From: Bacteroidia bacterium
Lineage (GTDB): Bacteria > Bacteroidota > Bacteroidia > JAESSM01 > NORP286
Assembly (NCBI GenBank): GCA_016764115.1
Contig: JAESSM010000226.1
Coordinates: forward strand, 1 to 15,238
Direction: 5' to 3'
Length of the DNA stretch: 15,238 nt
A model generated the notes under the pieces. It was not told the DNA's origin and did no database searches. It worked only from the letters and a program-made list of their open reading frames with translations. The translations under genes and the position numbers were made by a program. Numbering within the stretch: position 1 is the stretch's first letter; each line of letters begins with the position of its first letter. Below are positions 1 through 6,301 of this stretch, piece by piece.

Positions 1-17
1 AAACCCTTTATTTTCAG

Positions 18-25
18 TATTTTTG
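18..25 (+). promoter_or_regulatory. -7 promoter element for the histidine kinase gene
   Basis: TATTTTTG matches the Bacteroidota -7 consensus TAnnTTTG exactly. Only five bases separate it from the ATG at 31, so transcription would start at or within a base or two of the start codon, giving a leaderless mRNA. The expected -33 element falls at or before the window edge and cannot be judged. Confidence 0.55.
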
Positions 26-30
26 TTTAT

Positions 31-1620
31 ATGAACAAAGGGAAAATATGGCTAATAGTTGGGGTGATGATCTTGCTTGTTGCAGGGTTAACAACATTTC
101 AACTTTATTGGATACACCATGCTTTCAAAGTAAAAGACCATCATTTTACACATTCTGTTAATACTTCCTTGAATCAAGTAGTTGGATCCATTGAAAGAGG
201 TGAATGCGTATCGGCCATATCTTCATGTCTCAATTACCCGACAAGGAAAGCAATACAATTTCGTAAGCATCTTGATTCAAGTAATGTATTTCATAATTCC
301 ATCCAATCTCATATTTCAGCATTAAAGGATACTAATTCAGATCTATACTACCAGATCTATGTGAAAAAGAGAAGGGATAAAGCTGGAAACTCCTATAAAT
401 GCATTTGCATAAAAAGTCCAAAATCATGCCGAGTGCACTGTGGTTTTGCTACAATGAAAAAGAAAGGCAAGATCAAAACCCTAGGGCAAAGAATTAAAGA
501 ACTTATTAAAGGAAAAACTAATATTGTCGAAAATATTGTTGGTGAGCTTTTGAAGTTTGAAGTTGATATTGACATAAATGATCGAATCAATCCCAAGGTA
601 ATTGACTCGTTAATCGCTCAAAAACTTCGACAAAATGGTATTGATCTTGAGTATGATTATGGAATTTATGAAGAGGAATCTGATAAGTTCATATATCAGG
701 ATTCCTTGGCTGACTTGAACGCTTTAAAAAATAGCAAGTTCAGCGCTAGGTTATTCCCTAATGATATGTTTCTTTCCCCTAATTATTTAACACTGCATTT
801 CCCTGATCAAAAGCAATATATTATCCGCGAAATGTCAGCCATTTTAGCGTCATCACTTGCACTAATTCTAGGTATCATATTATGTTTTTCTTATGCAGTA
901 AAAACCATTTTAAAGCAAAAGAGATTGTCAGAAATGAAGAACGATTTTATCAATAATATGACCCATGAATTCAAAACACCAATTTCCACTATTTCATTGG
1001 CAAGTGAAGCATTGAAAGATCCGGAAATCACTAAAGATAAAGACCGACTAGAAAGATTAAGCAATGTTATATACGATGAAAACAAAAGGCTTAGTGGTCA
1101 AACCGAGAAAATCCTGCAAATGGCAGTACTTGAGAAAGGAAATCAGCAATTAAGTTTAGTAGATGTTGATCTTCATGAATTGATCTTAAATACTATTAAG
1201 TGTACTAAACTTCAAATTGAAGAAAAAAATGGATCGGTTACTTCAAGGTTAGAAGCTAAGAATTTCATCATTCAAGCAGATAAAACACACATAATGAATG
1301 TTCTGCGAAATTTGTTTGACAATTCCATTAAATACACCAAAGAAAATCCAAACATCGTAATTTCTTCAAAAAATGTAAACAATGGAGTACTTTTAACCGT
1401 AAATGATAATGGTATTGGTATCAGCAAGGAAGATCAAAAAAATATTTTTGATAAATTTTATAGAGTTTCAACCGGCAACTTGCATGATGTTAAAGGATTT
1501 GGTTTAGGACTAAGTTATGTCCATAACATTGTTAAGTCACACAAAGGTGAAATAACTGTTGAAAGTAAATTAGACAATGGAAGTACTTTTGAACTTTTCT
1601 TTCCGTTTCAAATAACCTAA
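31..1620 (+). CDS. Two-pass membrane sensor histidine kinase
   Basis: Sensor half of a two-component system: it should autophosphorylate on a histidine and pass the phosphate to the regulator encoded 10 bases downstream. Visible in the 529 residues: membrane segment at about 7-28, an extracytoplasmic region to about 266, a second membrane segment at about 267-292, then HisKA with the H-box HEFKTP (H312), N-box residues N427 and N431, DNGIG at 459-463 and the GFGLGL loop at 489-494. No HAMP domain is evident. The sensory region has six cysteines (59, 66, 124, 126, 133, 137), the last four packed in 14 residues. The overall plan resembles the RprX-type kinases of Bacteroides (family knowledge). 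The signal sensed is unknown; the cysteines suggest redox or metal. The start at ATG 31 is supported by the promoter just before it. Confidence 0.93.
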   Translation: MNKGKIWLIVGVMILLVAGLTTFQLYWIHHAFKVKDHHFTHSVNTSLNQVVGSIERGECVSAISSCLNYPTRKAIQFRKHLDSSNVFHNSIQSHISALKDTNSDLYYQIYVKKRRDKAGNSYKCICIKSPKSCRVHCGFATMKKKGKIKTLGQRIKELIKGKTNIVENIVGELLKFEVDIDINDRINPKVIDSLIAQKLRQNGIDLEYDYGIYEEESDKFIYQDSLADLNALKNSKFSARLFPNDMFLSPNYLTLHFPDQKQYIIREMSAILASSLALILGIILCFSYAVKTILKQKRLSEMKNDFINNMTHEFKTPISTISLASEALKDPEITKDKDRLERLSNVIYDENKRLSGQTEKILQMAVLEKGNQQLSLVDVDLHELILNTIKCTKLQIEEKNGSVTSRLEAKNFIIQADKTHIMNVLRNLFDNSIKYTKENPNIVISSKNVNNGVLLTVNDNGIGISKEDQKNIFDKFYRVSTGNLHDVKGFGLGLSYVHNIVKSHKGEITVESKLDNGSTFELFFPFQIT

Positions 1621-1630
1621 AAACTCCGCT

Positions 1631-2326
1631 ATGCCTGAGAAAATCAAAATACTATTAGCTGAAGATGATCCCAGTCTCGGAACTATTTTCACTGAATACC
1701 TACAATTAAAAGGGTTTGAAGTCACACTGTGTATTGATGGAGAGCTCGGCCTTGAAGAGTTCAAAAAATCTATTTACGATCTTTGTATCCTGGATATCAT
1801 GATGCCAAAGATGGATGGTTTCACATTAGCCAAAGAAATTCGTTCAATGAATAAAAATGTACCATTCATCTTTCTCACTGCAAAATCTATGAGAGAAGAT
1901 AAAATACAAGGTTTTGAGCTAGGAGCTGACGACTACATCACAAAGCCTTTTATTATGGAAGAACTCCTTTTAAGGATCAAAGCTATACTACGAAGAACAA
2001 GTGGTGGCAAAGATGGAAAAGCCAACAATACATTTGAAGTAGGTAAATATAATTTTGATGCTAGTCAGCAAATGCTTGAAATCAACAAAAAAGAACAACA
2101 CCTCACTACCAAAGAATCTGAACTTCTCAAAATGCTTTGTTTGAATGTTAATGAAGTATTAAAGCGTGAAGTTGCATTGAAAATGATATGGGGAGATGAT
2201 GATTACTTCACAGCAAGAAGTATGGACGTATTTATTACCAAGCTTCGCAAATACCTTTCTGGAGATTCGAATATTCAAATCATGAATGTGCACGGCCAAG
2301 GATTTAAACTTCTGGTTAGCGCATAA
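1631..2326 (+). CDS. OmpR/PhoB-family response regulator
   Basis: DNA-binding partner of the upstream kinase, in the same operon with a 10-base gap. The receiver domain spans about 5-118: acidic pair D12/D13, phosphoacceptor D55 in the string LDIMMP, T83, and K105 in KPF. A winged-helix effector domain follows (about 134-231), with the family-typical segment from the TTKESELL stretch to the VHGQGFKL hairpin. At 231 residues it has the normal length for the family and all key residues are present, so it should be functional. It resembles RprY-type regulators. OmpR-family proteins usually bind tandem direct repeats about 10-11 bp apart; such an array lies at 3408-3444, the best candidate target in view. 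Confidence 0.93.
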   Translation: MPEKIKILLAEDDPSLGTIFTEYLQLKGFEVTLCIDGELGLEEFKKSIYDLCILDIMMPKMDGFTLAKEIRSMNKNVPFIFLTAKSMREDKIQGFELGADDYITKPFIMEELLLRIKAILRRTSGGKDGKANNTFEVGKYNFDASQQMLEINKKEQHLTTKESELLKMLCLNVNEVLKREVALKMIWGDDDYFTARSMDVFITKLRKYLSGDSNIQIMNVHGQGFKLLVSA

Positions 2327-2361
2327 AAAAAGAAGCCGCTAATAACAATTAACGACTTCTT
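2325..2361 (-). terminator. Rho-independent terminator of the cysteine-rich secreted protein gene
   Basis: Inverted repeat 2330-2338 / 2353-2361 (nine positions, one C-A mismatch). Read on the minus strand it is followed by a run of seven T (2331-2325, partly shared with the stem). It lies 20 bases after the stop of the minus-strand gene. On the plus strand no T-run follows, so it serves the two-component operon less well. Confidence 0.55.
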
Positions 2362-2381
2362 AAAAACTTAACAGCCCAATA

Positions 2382-3329
2382 TTATTCAACTACAACTTTC
2401 TTGGTTAAACTCTTATCACCTGAAACAATATTCAAGAAATAGATTCCCTTGTTTGCTTCTGGAATTGAAATTTTACCATTATAATTTCCAGCGAAGTCTT
2501 TTACTTTTTCCTTGTAAACTACCTTTCCGGAGATATCAGAAATAGTAATGACAACTTTACCATTTTCTTCAGAAGGTAGATTAAAGTTTAAATTAAATTC
2601 TCCATTGTTTGGATTTGGATAAAATTCCAAGGTTTCTGGATCTAATACATTCTCTTTAAGAATAGACTCATCCAAATTCTCTTTTTGTTTACCACTCTTA
2701 CCTTTCTCACATTTCTCTTTTAAAGACTTGCAGCATCCCTTCTTATTTTCATCACTACACATCATTGTGCAACATTTTATAATGCACCTTCTCTCTTCTA
2801 GACTGCAGTTTTCCATATATTCCTTGCAATGCTTTATTAGAAGTTCTTTGTCCATACCATTAAACTTCTTGCAGTGTTCTTTCAAAACTTTTTTACATTT
2901 GGGAGGAATAGAGTGAATTAACTTTTCAATATCCAGGTTCTCTAAGATCTTTTCATGATCCAACTCATCCAATGAACCACTTTTGATAACAATAACTTTA
3001 TTGGTAATGTGACTTTCTCCTTCAGCATTGTTATCTGAAATATCAATATCTAACTTTTTTAGAAGTGCTTCAAGATCCTCAACATCACTACTAATTGTTT
3101 GTTCATCTACATCAATTCTTCCATCATCCGTGATTCTCACCACTTTTACCTGGTAAGTATTTTCTTCAACATTTTGTGCAGAAACATTAATTGAAACAAG
3201 ACCAATTAACAGCATCATTGCACTTGCAAATAAGAATCTGAACTTTCTGCTTAATTCAAACTCCTTGATAATACCCGAGACCAATTGTGATCTGAGTTTA
3301 CTCCATTTTTTAAAATTTTTTGTTTTCAT
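2382..3329 (-). CDS. Exported cysteine-rich protein with a T9SS C-terminal sorting domain
   Basis: Predicted secreted or cell-surface protein of 315 residues; function not recognised. The N-terminus has about 29 polar and basic residues, then a hydrophobic export segment (about 31-50) ending VSAQ. Next come an acidic region (55-140) and a cluster of eleven cysteines (145, 153, 168, 175, 182, 186, 187, 191, 199, 200, 207) in a Lys/Glu-rich helical stretch. A T9SS type A sorting domain follows (about 234-315): the FYPNPNNGEF opening, the DISGKVVY core and the KGIYFLNI to KKVVVE ending. The frame is open up to a TTG at 3380, but that codon overlaps the -7 box at 3378-3385, so the ATG at 3329 is chosen. 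The cysteine string could bind metal or form disulfides. Its place beside the regulator genes and the TTAAC array suggest it is their target. Confidence 0.85.
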   Translation of the reverse strand: MKTKNFKKWSKLRSQLVSGIIKEFELSRKFRFLFASAMMLLIGLVSINVSAQNVEENTYQVKVVRITDDGRIDVDEQTISSDVEDLEALLKKLDIDISDNNAEGESHITNKVIVIKSGSLDELDHEKILENLDIEKLIHSIPPKCKKVLKEHCKKFNGMDKELLIKHCKEYMENCSLEERRCIIKCCTMMCSDENKKGCCKSLKEKCEKGKSGKQKENLDESILKENVLDPETLEFYPNPNNGEFNLNFNLPSEENGKVVITISDISGKVVYKEKVKDFAGNYNGKISIPEANKGIYFLNIVSGDKSLTKKVVVE

Positions 3330-3377
3330 TTTTCTTTTGATTTTACCCAATGGGTGATTAATAATATATTGATAATA

Positions 3378-3385
3378 CAAACATA
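3378..3385 (-). promoter_or_regulatory. -7 promoter element of the cysteine-rich secreted protein gene
   Basis: On the minus strand the sequence reads TATGTTTG, an exact TAnnTTTG. Transcription would begin near 3371, giving a leader of about 40 bases before the ATG at 3329. No TTTG or TTG is seen at the normal -33 distance; the TTAAC array starts there instead, as expected for an activator-dependent promoter. The leader also holds a short palindrome, ACCCA-A-TGGGT, at 3345-3355. Confidence 0.6.
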
Positions 3386-3407
3386 CACCCTAAGGAAACC
3401 ACATGTA

Positions 3408-3444
3408 GTTAATCAGAAGTTAACGTCTGTTAAAAGATGTTAAC
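3408..3444 (-). promoter_or_regulatory. Four helically phased TTAAC repeats, candidate response-regulator box
   Basis: On the minus strand TTAAC occurs four times, each followed by A or T. The GTTAA complements begin at 3408, 3419, 3429 and 3439 on the plus strand, so the spacings are 11, 10 and 10 bases and all copies lie on one face of the helix. The array is about 23-60 bases upstream of the minus-strand -7 box, and also about 50-85 bases upstream of the divergent -7 box at 3493. OmpR-family regulators typically bind such direct repeats (the PmrA and Pho boxes are the known models). Binding by the regulator at 1631-2326 is inference. Confidence 0.55.
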
Positions 3445-3492
3445 CGCTTCTCAACGGATCATAAATAATTATGTCATTAATCGTTATGTTAT

Positions 3493-3500
3493 TATTTTTG
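3493..3500 (+). promoter_or_regulatory. -7 promoter element of the small membrane protein gene
   Basis: TATTTTTG, an exact TAnnTTTG, ends 17 bases before the ATG at 3518. A transcript from it would start near 3507, so the earlier in-frame ATG at 3437 could not be used. No clear -33 TTTG is visible. Confidence 0.5.
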
Positions 3501-3517
3501 ACACAGATCAAACAAAC

Positions 3518-3895
3518 ATGTTCAGGTACATAATTTCAGGAATAATAGGCATGACGGTAAGCTTGGTTTGCATTTTACCGCCGATCATTCATTTTGTAAC
3601 AGGGCCACTTGCTCCATTTATTGGTGGCATAGTTGGAGGACTTAGGGTGAAATCAAATAAGAAAGGTGCTGTGGTTATTGGCCTTACAATTGGAATACTT
3701 TTATCAGGTGTAATTTTTTCTATTGGTATGCTAATAAACTCACTTGGAGTTTCTCTTCCATCTATAATTTCTGATTATGCATCAAAAGATATCATCAATA
3801 CTTCCAATCTTGTCAAATTAGCTACACTAATATTTATTTACTCAAGTGTTCTAGGTTCGATAGGAGCAATTATAGCAGGAAAGATCAAAAAGTAA
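3518..3895 (+). CDS. Small glycine-rich integral membrane protein
   Basis: Protein of 125 residues that is almost all membrane-embedded. There are hydrophobic segments at about 2-25, 28-42 (glycine-rich, with the string GPLAPFIGGIVGG), 50-75 and 95-120, and a short basic C-terminus. The layout recalls the small DUF5518-type membrane proteins, but I am not sure of that family and no function follows. The frame is open upstream to an ATG at 3437; I chose the ATG at 3518 because the -7 box ends at 3500 and the added upstream residues look like non-coding translation. It is divergent from the cysteine-rich secreted gene and may share the TTAAC array. No terminator is evident in the 200 bases after it. 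Confidence 0.7.
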   Translation: MFRYIISGIIGMTVSLVCILPPIIHFVTGPLAPFIGGIVGGLRVKSNKKGAVVIGLTIGILLSGVIFSIGMLINSLGVSLPSIISDYASKDIINTSNLVKLATLIFIYSSVLGSIGAIIAGKIKK

Positions 3896-4015
3896 CTTCT
3901 CTATAAAAATATTTTCCTTTAAAGTAACCTTTCCTTAAGAGTGTCGTACAATATTTTTAAATCCCTTTTCTTTTAATTATTTAATTTTATCTTATTTACA
4001 ACTTGTAAAATATAA

Positions 4016-4046
4016 TTGCATAGATCAATTATTATTTGTATTTTTG
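4016..4046 (+). promoter_or_regulatory. Promoter of the small lipoprotein gene
   Basis: TTG at 4016-4018, a 20-base gap, then TATTTTTG at 4039-4046: both parts of the Bacteroidota promoter at good spacing. The start of transcription near 4053 gives a leader of about 46 bases. It also shows that the in-frame ATG at 4036, inside the promoter, is not the translation start. Confidence 0.6.
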
Positions 4047-4098
4047 CATCGCAATCCCAAACAAAACTAAAATAATAATCTTTTCACGAAACCCTATT

Positions 4099-4263
4099 AT
4101 GCTTACCAAGCCTGCAAGAAAACTATTCTTTCTGATCATCGGAGCATTATTAATTAGCTTTGCTCTTCCTAGTTGTACACATACTATGTCTCAATGTGGC
4201 ATGACAAAAAAACAAAGTAAAAAGATACGAAAACAGGTGAGAAGTTGGGGCGTCAATATGTAG
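4099..4263 (+). CDS. Small predicted lipoprotein (54 residues), unknown function
   Basis: A signal peptide with basic N-terminus and hydrophobic core (about 9-24) ends in a lipobox-like LPSC, with the lipidated cysteine at residue 26. The mature part is only 29 residues: a second cysteine (33), then a strongly basic stretch rich in Lys, Arg and Gln, ending VNM. It would sit in a membrane as a short basic lipopeptide. I do not recognise the family. Its own promoter precedes it, and it converges with the outer-membrane gene, the two stop codons being only five bases apart. The earlier ATG at 4036 is rejected because it lies in the promoter. Confidence 0.65.
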   Translation: MLTKPARKLFFLIIGALLISFALPSCTHTMSQCGMTKKQSKKIRKQVRSWGVNM

Positions 4264-4288
4264 GTTGGTTAGAAATCATAACAACCTA
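4261..4288. terminator. Possible shared hairpin between convergent genes
   Basis: TAGGTTG at 4261-4267 pairs with CAACCTA at 4282-4288 (alternatively nine pairs with one bulged G). It covers the stop codons of both convergent genes. There is no good T-run on either side, so termination activity is uncertain. Confidence 0.25.
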
Positions 4289-5708
4289 TTCCTAATTTTC
4301 TGAACAACTGCTGTGACCCAGTAGGACCTTTACCTGGCTTATTTGCTTTTCCACCGGTCTTCTTATTTTTGTTTATAAGGAACTTAATAGACATATAAAA
4401 ATCATAACCCGAAAAATCTCTTTTCAAAAAGAGACTGCTTAACTTATCTGTGCCTATTACAAGAAATGCAATGCGAGTTGCAACTCCGAGCCTAGGCTCT
4501 CTGTATTCGTACAAAACAAATGGGAAATGGAGTTCAAACAGTTTAGTTTCTAAGCGAGGAGTAATTGTAAGTATATTTGATCTATCTACGCCGGGTATAA
4601 GGCTATACGTTGGTTTTCTTCTATGCAACCGTTGTACTACTGTTGAGTTTATATAAACCCTATCAGTTAACTGGTAATCAAATTGCAAACTTGCAGCCAA
4701 TGGTAGCTTCATTTTAAATTTATTATCCTCTTCGGTATAATAATAATCCTGATAAAATTTACCACTGACAAATGTGTCCAGGTCTGCGACCGTATTCCAA
4801 GTCAATGAATCTCCTCTATGAAAAAATGCACTTCCATAATCAATCCGAAGCTGTTTAGCATTAGTGACGAATTTGATCCTTCCCAAATCCAATAAAGAAG
4901 CACCTATTTTCCATATATAATTATTTGGACCGTTAGTTTTAGTATATGTAATTCCCAGATCTAATCCTTTTCCCTTTCCTTTTTTTAAGTTACCCAGCTG
5001 AAATGAAAATGGATCTGTGTATCCATAACTTGCTGTTGAGGTATCCACCCATTTAAAGGTGTTAGGTTGAACAGTATCCGTAGTTATATAATAATACAGG
5101 CCTTCACTCAAAACAAAACCGGATAAATAACCATAAAGAAACTTAAAAGTTAGTCCCGCATTTAACCTATAATCTCTGTCTTCATATAAAACACGTCCAT
5201 AACTAAATCCTAATTCTGACCAACTCATTAAATTAAATCTAAAATCAGGTACTTCCCTCCATGTATTCCATTGAGGTCTATAACCAACACCTTCAAAACC
5301 AAATTTCGCAAAATCATATGGAACATTACGTAAACTCATTCCCATTCTCAATGCATTATGAAAACCAAAACTGTCCTTATCTAAAGAAACCATAAATGAT
5401 GGTCCACGTAATAAGAGATCCATATAAGCTGTTTTATCTTTTTTATCATAAACATCCTTGATATTAAAAGTAGAAGTTTCCGCATCCCAAATCACATTTT
5501 TTTCATTATAGATCATTGGGCCTCCAACTGTTTTCATAAACCCTAAGACACCAAATAGATTAGTTCTTTGAACATATACATAATTGTTATCCATGAAGGT
5601 ACCAATCGTTAAAAGACTGATCTCAGCATCGAAAGGAGTTTTAACAATAGAGCTTGGGTTTATCATTGTTCCATTGGACCCAGCATAATTACTATTGACA
5701 ATACCCAT
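4269..5708 (-). CDS. Outer-membrane beta-barrel-type protein (DUF5723-like), signal peptide out of frame
   Basis: The 479-residue reading frame begins MGIVNSNYAGSNG and continues with a pattern typical of Bacteroidota outer-membrane barrel proteins of the DUF5723 group: an early Asn-Pro-Ser-Ser motif, many alternating aromatic strands, Gly-Tyr turns and a Tyr/Phe-rich C-terminal half. Function unknown. This frame has no export signal, although such a protein must cross the inner membrane. A good signal peptide is encoded directly upstream in another frame (5709-5782) and would join in frame if one base were added. The gene as given is therefore either a sequencing error, a phase-variable allele or an early pseudogene. 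No in-frame start codon exists upstream of 5708 before a stop. The 3' end nearly meets the lipoprotein gene. Confidence 0.75.
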   Translation of the reverse strand: MGIVNSNYAGSNGTMINPSSIVKTPFDAEISLLTIGTFMDNNYVYVQRTNLFGVLGFMKTVGGPMIYNEKNVIWDAETSTFNIKDVYDKKDKTAYMDLLLRGPSFMVSLDKDSFGFHNALRMGMSLRNVPYDFAKFGFEGVGYRPQWNTWREVPDFRFNLMSWSELGFSYGRVLYEDRDYRLNAGLTFKFLYGYLSGFVLSEGLYYYITTDTVQPNTFKWVDTSTASYGYTDPFSFQLGNLKKGKGKGLDLGITYTKTNGPNNYIWKIGASLLDLGRIKFVTNAKQLRIDYGSAFFHRGDSLTWNTVADLDTFVSGKFYQDYYYTEEDNKFKMKLPLAASLQFDYQLTDRVYINSTVVQRLHRRKPTYSLIPGVDRSNILTITPRLETKLFELHFPFVLYEYREPRLGVATRIAFLVIGTDKLSSLFLKRDFSGYDFYMSIKFLINKNKKTGGKANKPGKGPTGSQQLFRKLGIGCYDF

Positions 5709-5782
5709 TCTCTCCTGACAAAAAGAAGCTGGATTCCGAAAATTATCAGGAAAACTATTGGAGTAAGTCGTTTTATGGTCAT
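5709..5782 (-). other. Frameshifted signal-peptide segment of the outer-membrane protein gene
   Basis: From the ATG at 5780-5782 the minus strand encodes MTIKRLTPIVFLIIFGIQLL, a basic start plus hydrophobic core typical of a signal peptide. The next bases are a run of five T (plus-strand A run 5720-5724). With six T the frame would continue F-C-Q-E-R into MGIVNSNYAG, the expected cleavage region and mature start. The distance between the two ATGs is 74 bases, so the frames differ by one base. This run is the likeliest site of the change. Confidence 0.7.
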
Positions 5783-5935
5783 ATCAATTAAACACTAAAT
5801 ACGCAACTATGTAAATAATGTTGATAATCAAACCAAATTTTTAATGGTTTAACTAGATATAAACGCATAAACAACATAACATACTTTGGCTTTTAGAAAT
5901 AATTATAGAATCTTTCGTTGAATATAGCCATACTC

Positions 5936-5967
5936 TTGACTTTATCGCTTATTTCAGGGTATATTTG
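5936..5967 (+). promoter_or_regulatory. Promoter of the 26-residue peptide unit
   Basis: TTG at 5936-5938, 21 bases, then TATATTTG at 5960-5967. Both elements of the Bacteroidota promoter are present at acceptable spacing. Transcription would start near 5974, about 29 bases before the small ORF. The region 5783-5935 between this promoter and the divergent outer-membrane gene is AT-rich, and I see no exact minus-strand -7 box in it. Confidence 0.65.
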
Positions 5968-6002
5968 CATATAGAAATTTGCTTACCGATAATTATTAGG
6001 AA

Positions 6003-6083
6003 ATGAGAAAAGTAATAAGGGTGTTGTTTCTATTAGTTGTGTTGACATTTACATACACTTTAATTTATTCAGTATTTATATAG
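6003..6083 (+). CDS. 26-residue hydrophobic peptide, unknown function
   Basis: ATG to TAG encodes 26 residues: a basic start (MRKVIR), then about 20 hydrophobic residues (VLFLLVVLTFTYTLIYSVFI), enough for one membrane helix. The ORF lies alone between a two-part promoter (5936-5967) and a strong terminator (6111-6139), so the transcript of roughly 165 bases is dedicated to it or is a small RNA. AGG ends two bases before the ATG. Single-helix peptides of this kind include type I toxins and small membrane regulators; there is no evidence to choose. If the peptide is not translated, the unit is best read as a small RNA. Confidence 0.5.
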   Translation: MRKVIRVLFLLVVLTFTYTLIYSVFI

Positions 6084-6110
6084 ATCAACCAATCAAATTG
6101 AAAAACTCAA

Positions 6111-6139
6111 AAACCGCTTATAAATAAGCGGTTTTTTTT
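6111..6139 (+). terminator. Strong rho-independent terminator after the 26-residue peptide
   Basis: A perfect 10-bp stem (6111-6120 with 6125-6134), a four-base loop TAAA, and a run of eight T at 6132-6139 that overlaps the stem base. From 6140 to about 6300 I see nothing coding or structured beyond AT-rich sequence. Confidence 0.9.
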
Positions 6140-6301
6140 ATTCCCAAAATAGCGCATTTCTTAGTTCTATACTAAGTAACCCTTACAATTAGTTGCTTTC
6201 CGAAAAATAGGTACATTTTAAACTATGTAAGGAACCAGTGCATTTTCTATCAACTATCCATTATTATATTCGTATTTAATAATAAATAATAAGAATTACA
6301 G

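Noticed and set aside
2349..2372. Two further TTAAC copies near the terminator of the secreted gene
   Set aside because: They are 19 bases apart, lie downstream of genes and within terminator sequence; expected by chance in AT-rich DNA.
2382..3380. Longer version of the cysteine-rich protein starting at TTG 3380
   Set aside because: The TTG lies within the -7 promoter box on the same strand (3378-3385), so it is not in the mRNA; the ATG at 3329 is the first usable start.
3437..3517. Upstream in-frame ATG for the small membrane protein
   Set aside because: A -7 box at 3493-3500 lies downstream of it, and the added 27 residues cover the phased-repeat spacer, so they are unlikely to be coding.
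4036..4098. Upstream in-frame ATG for the small lipoprotein
   Set aside because: It falls inside the promoter, and would bury the signal peptide behind 21 extra residues.
5830..5850. Inverted repeat AAACCA / TGGTTT upstream of the outer-membrane gene
   Set aside because: Only six base pairs with a nine-base loop in AT-rich DNA; no T-run and no clear relation to a promoter box.
6003..6139. Type I toxin-antitoxin pair with an antisense RNA over the 26-residue peptide
   Set aside because: No minus-strand TAnnTTTG box was found across the unit, so there is no sign of an antisense RNA; toxin function remains only one option.
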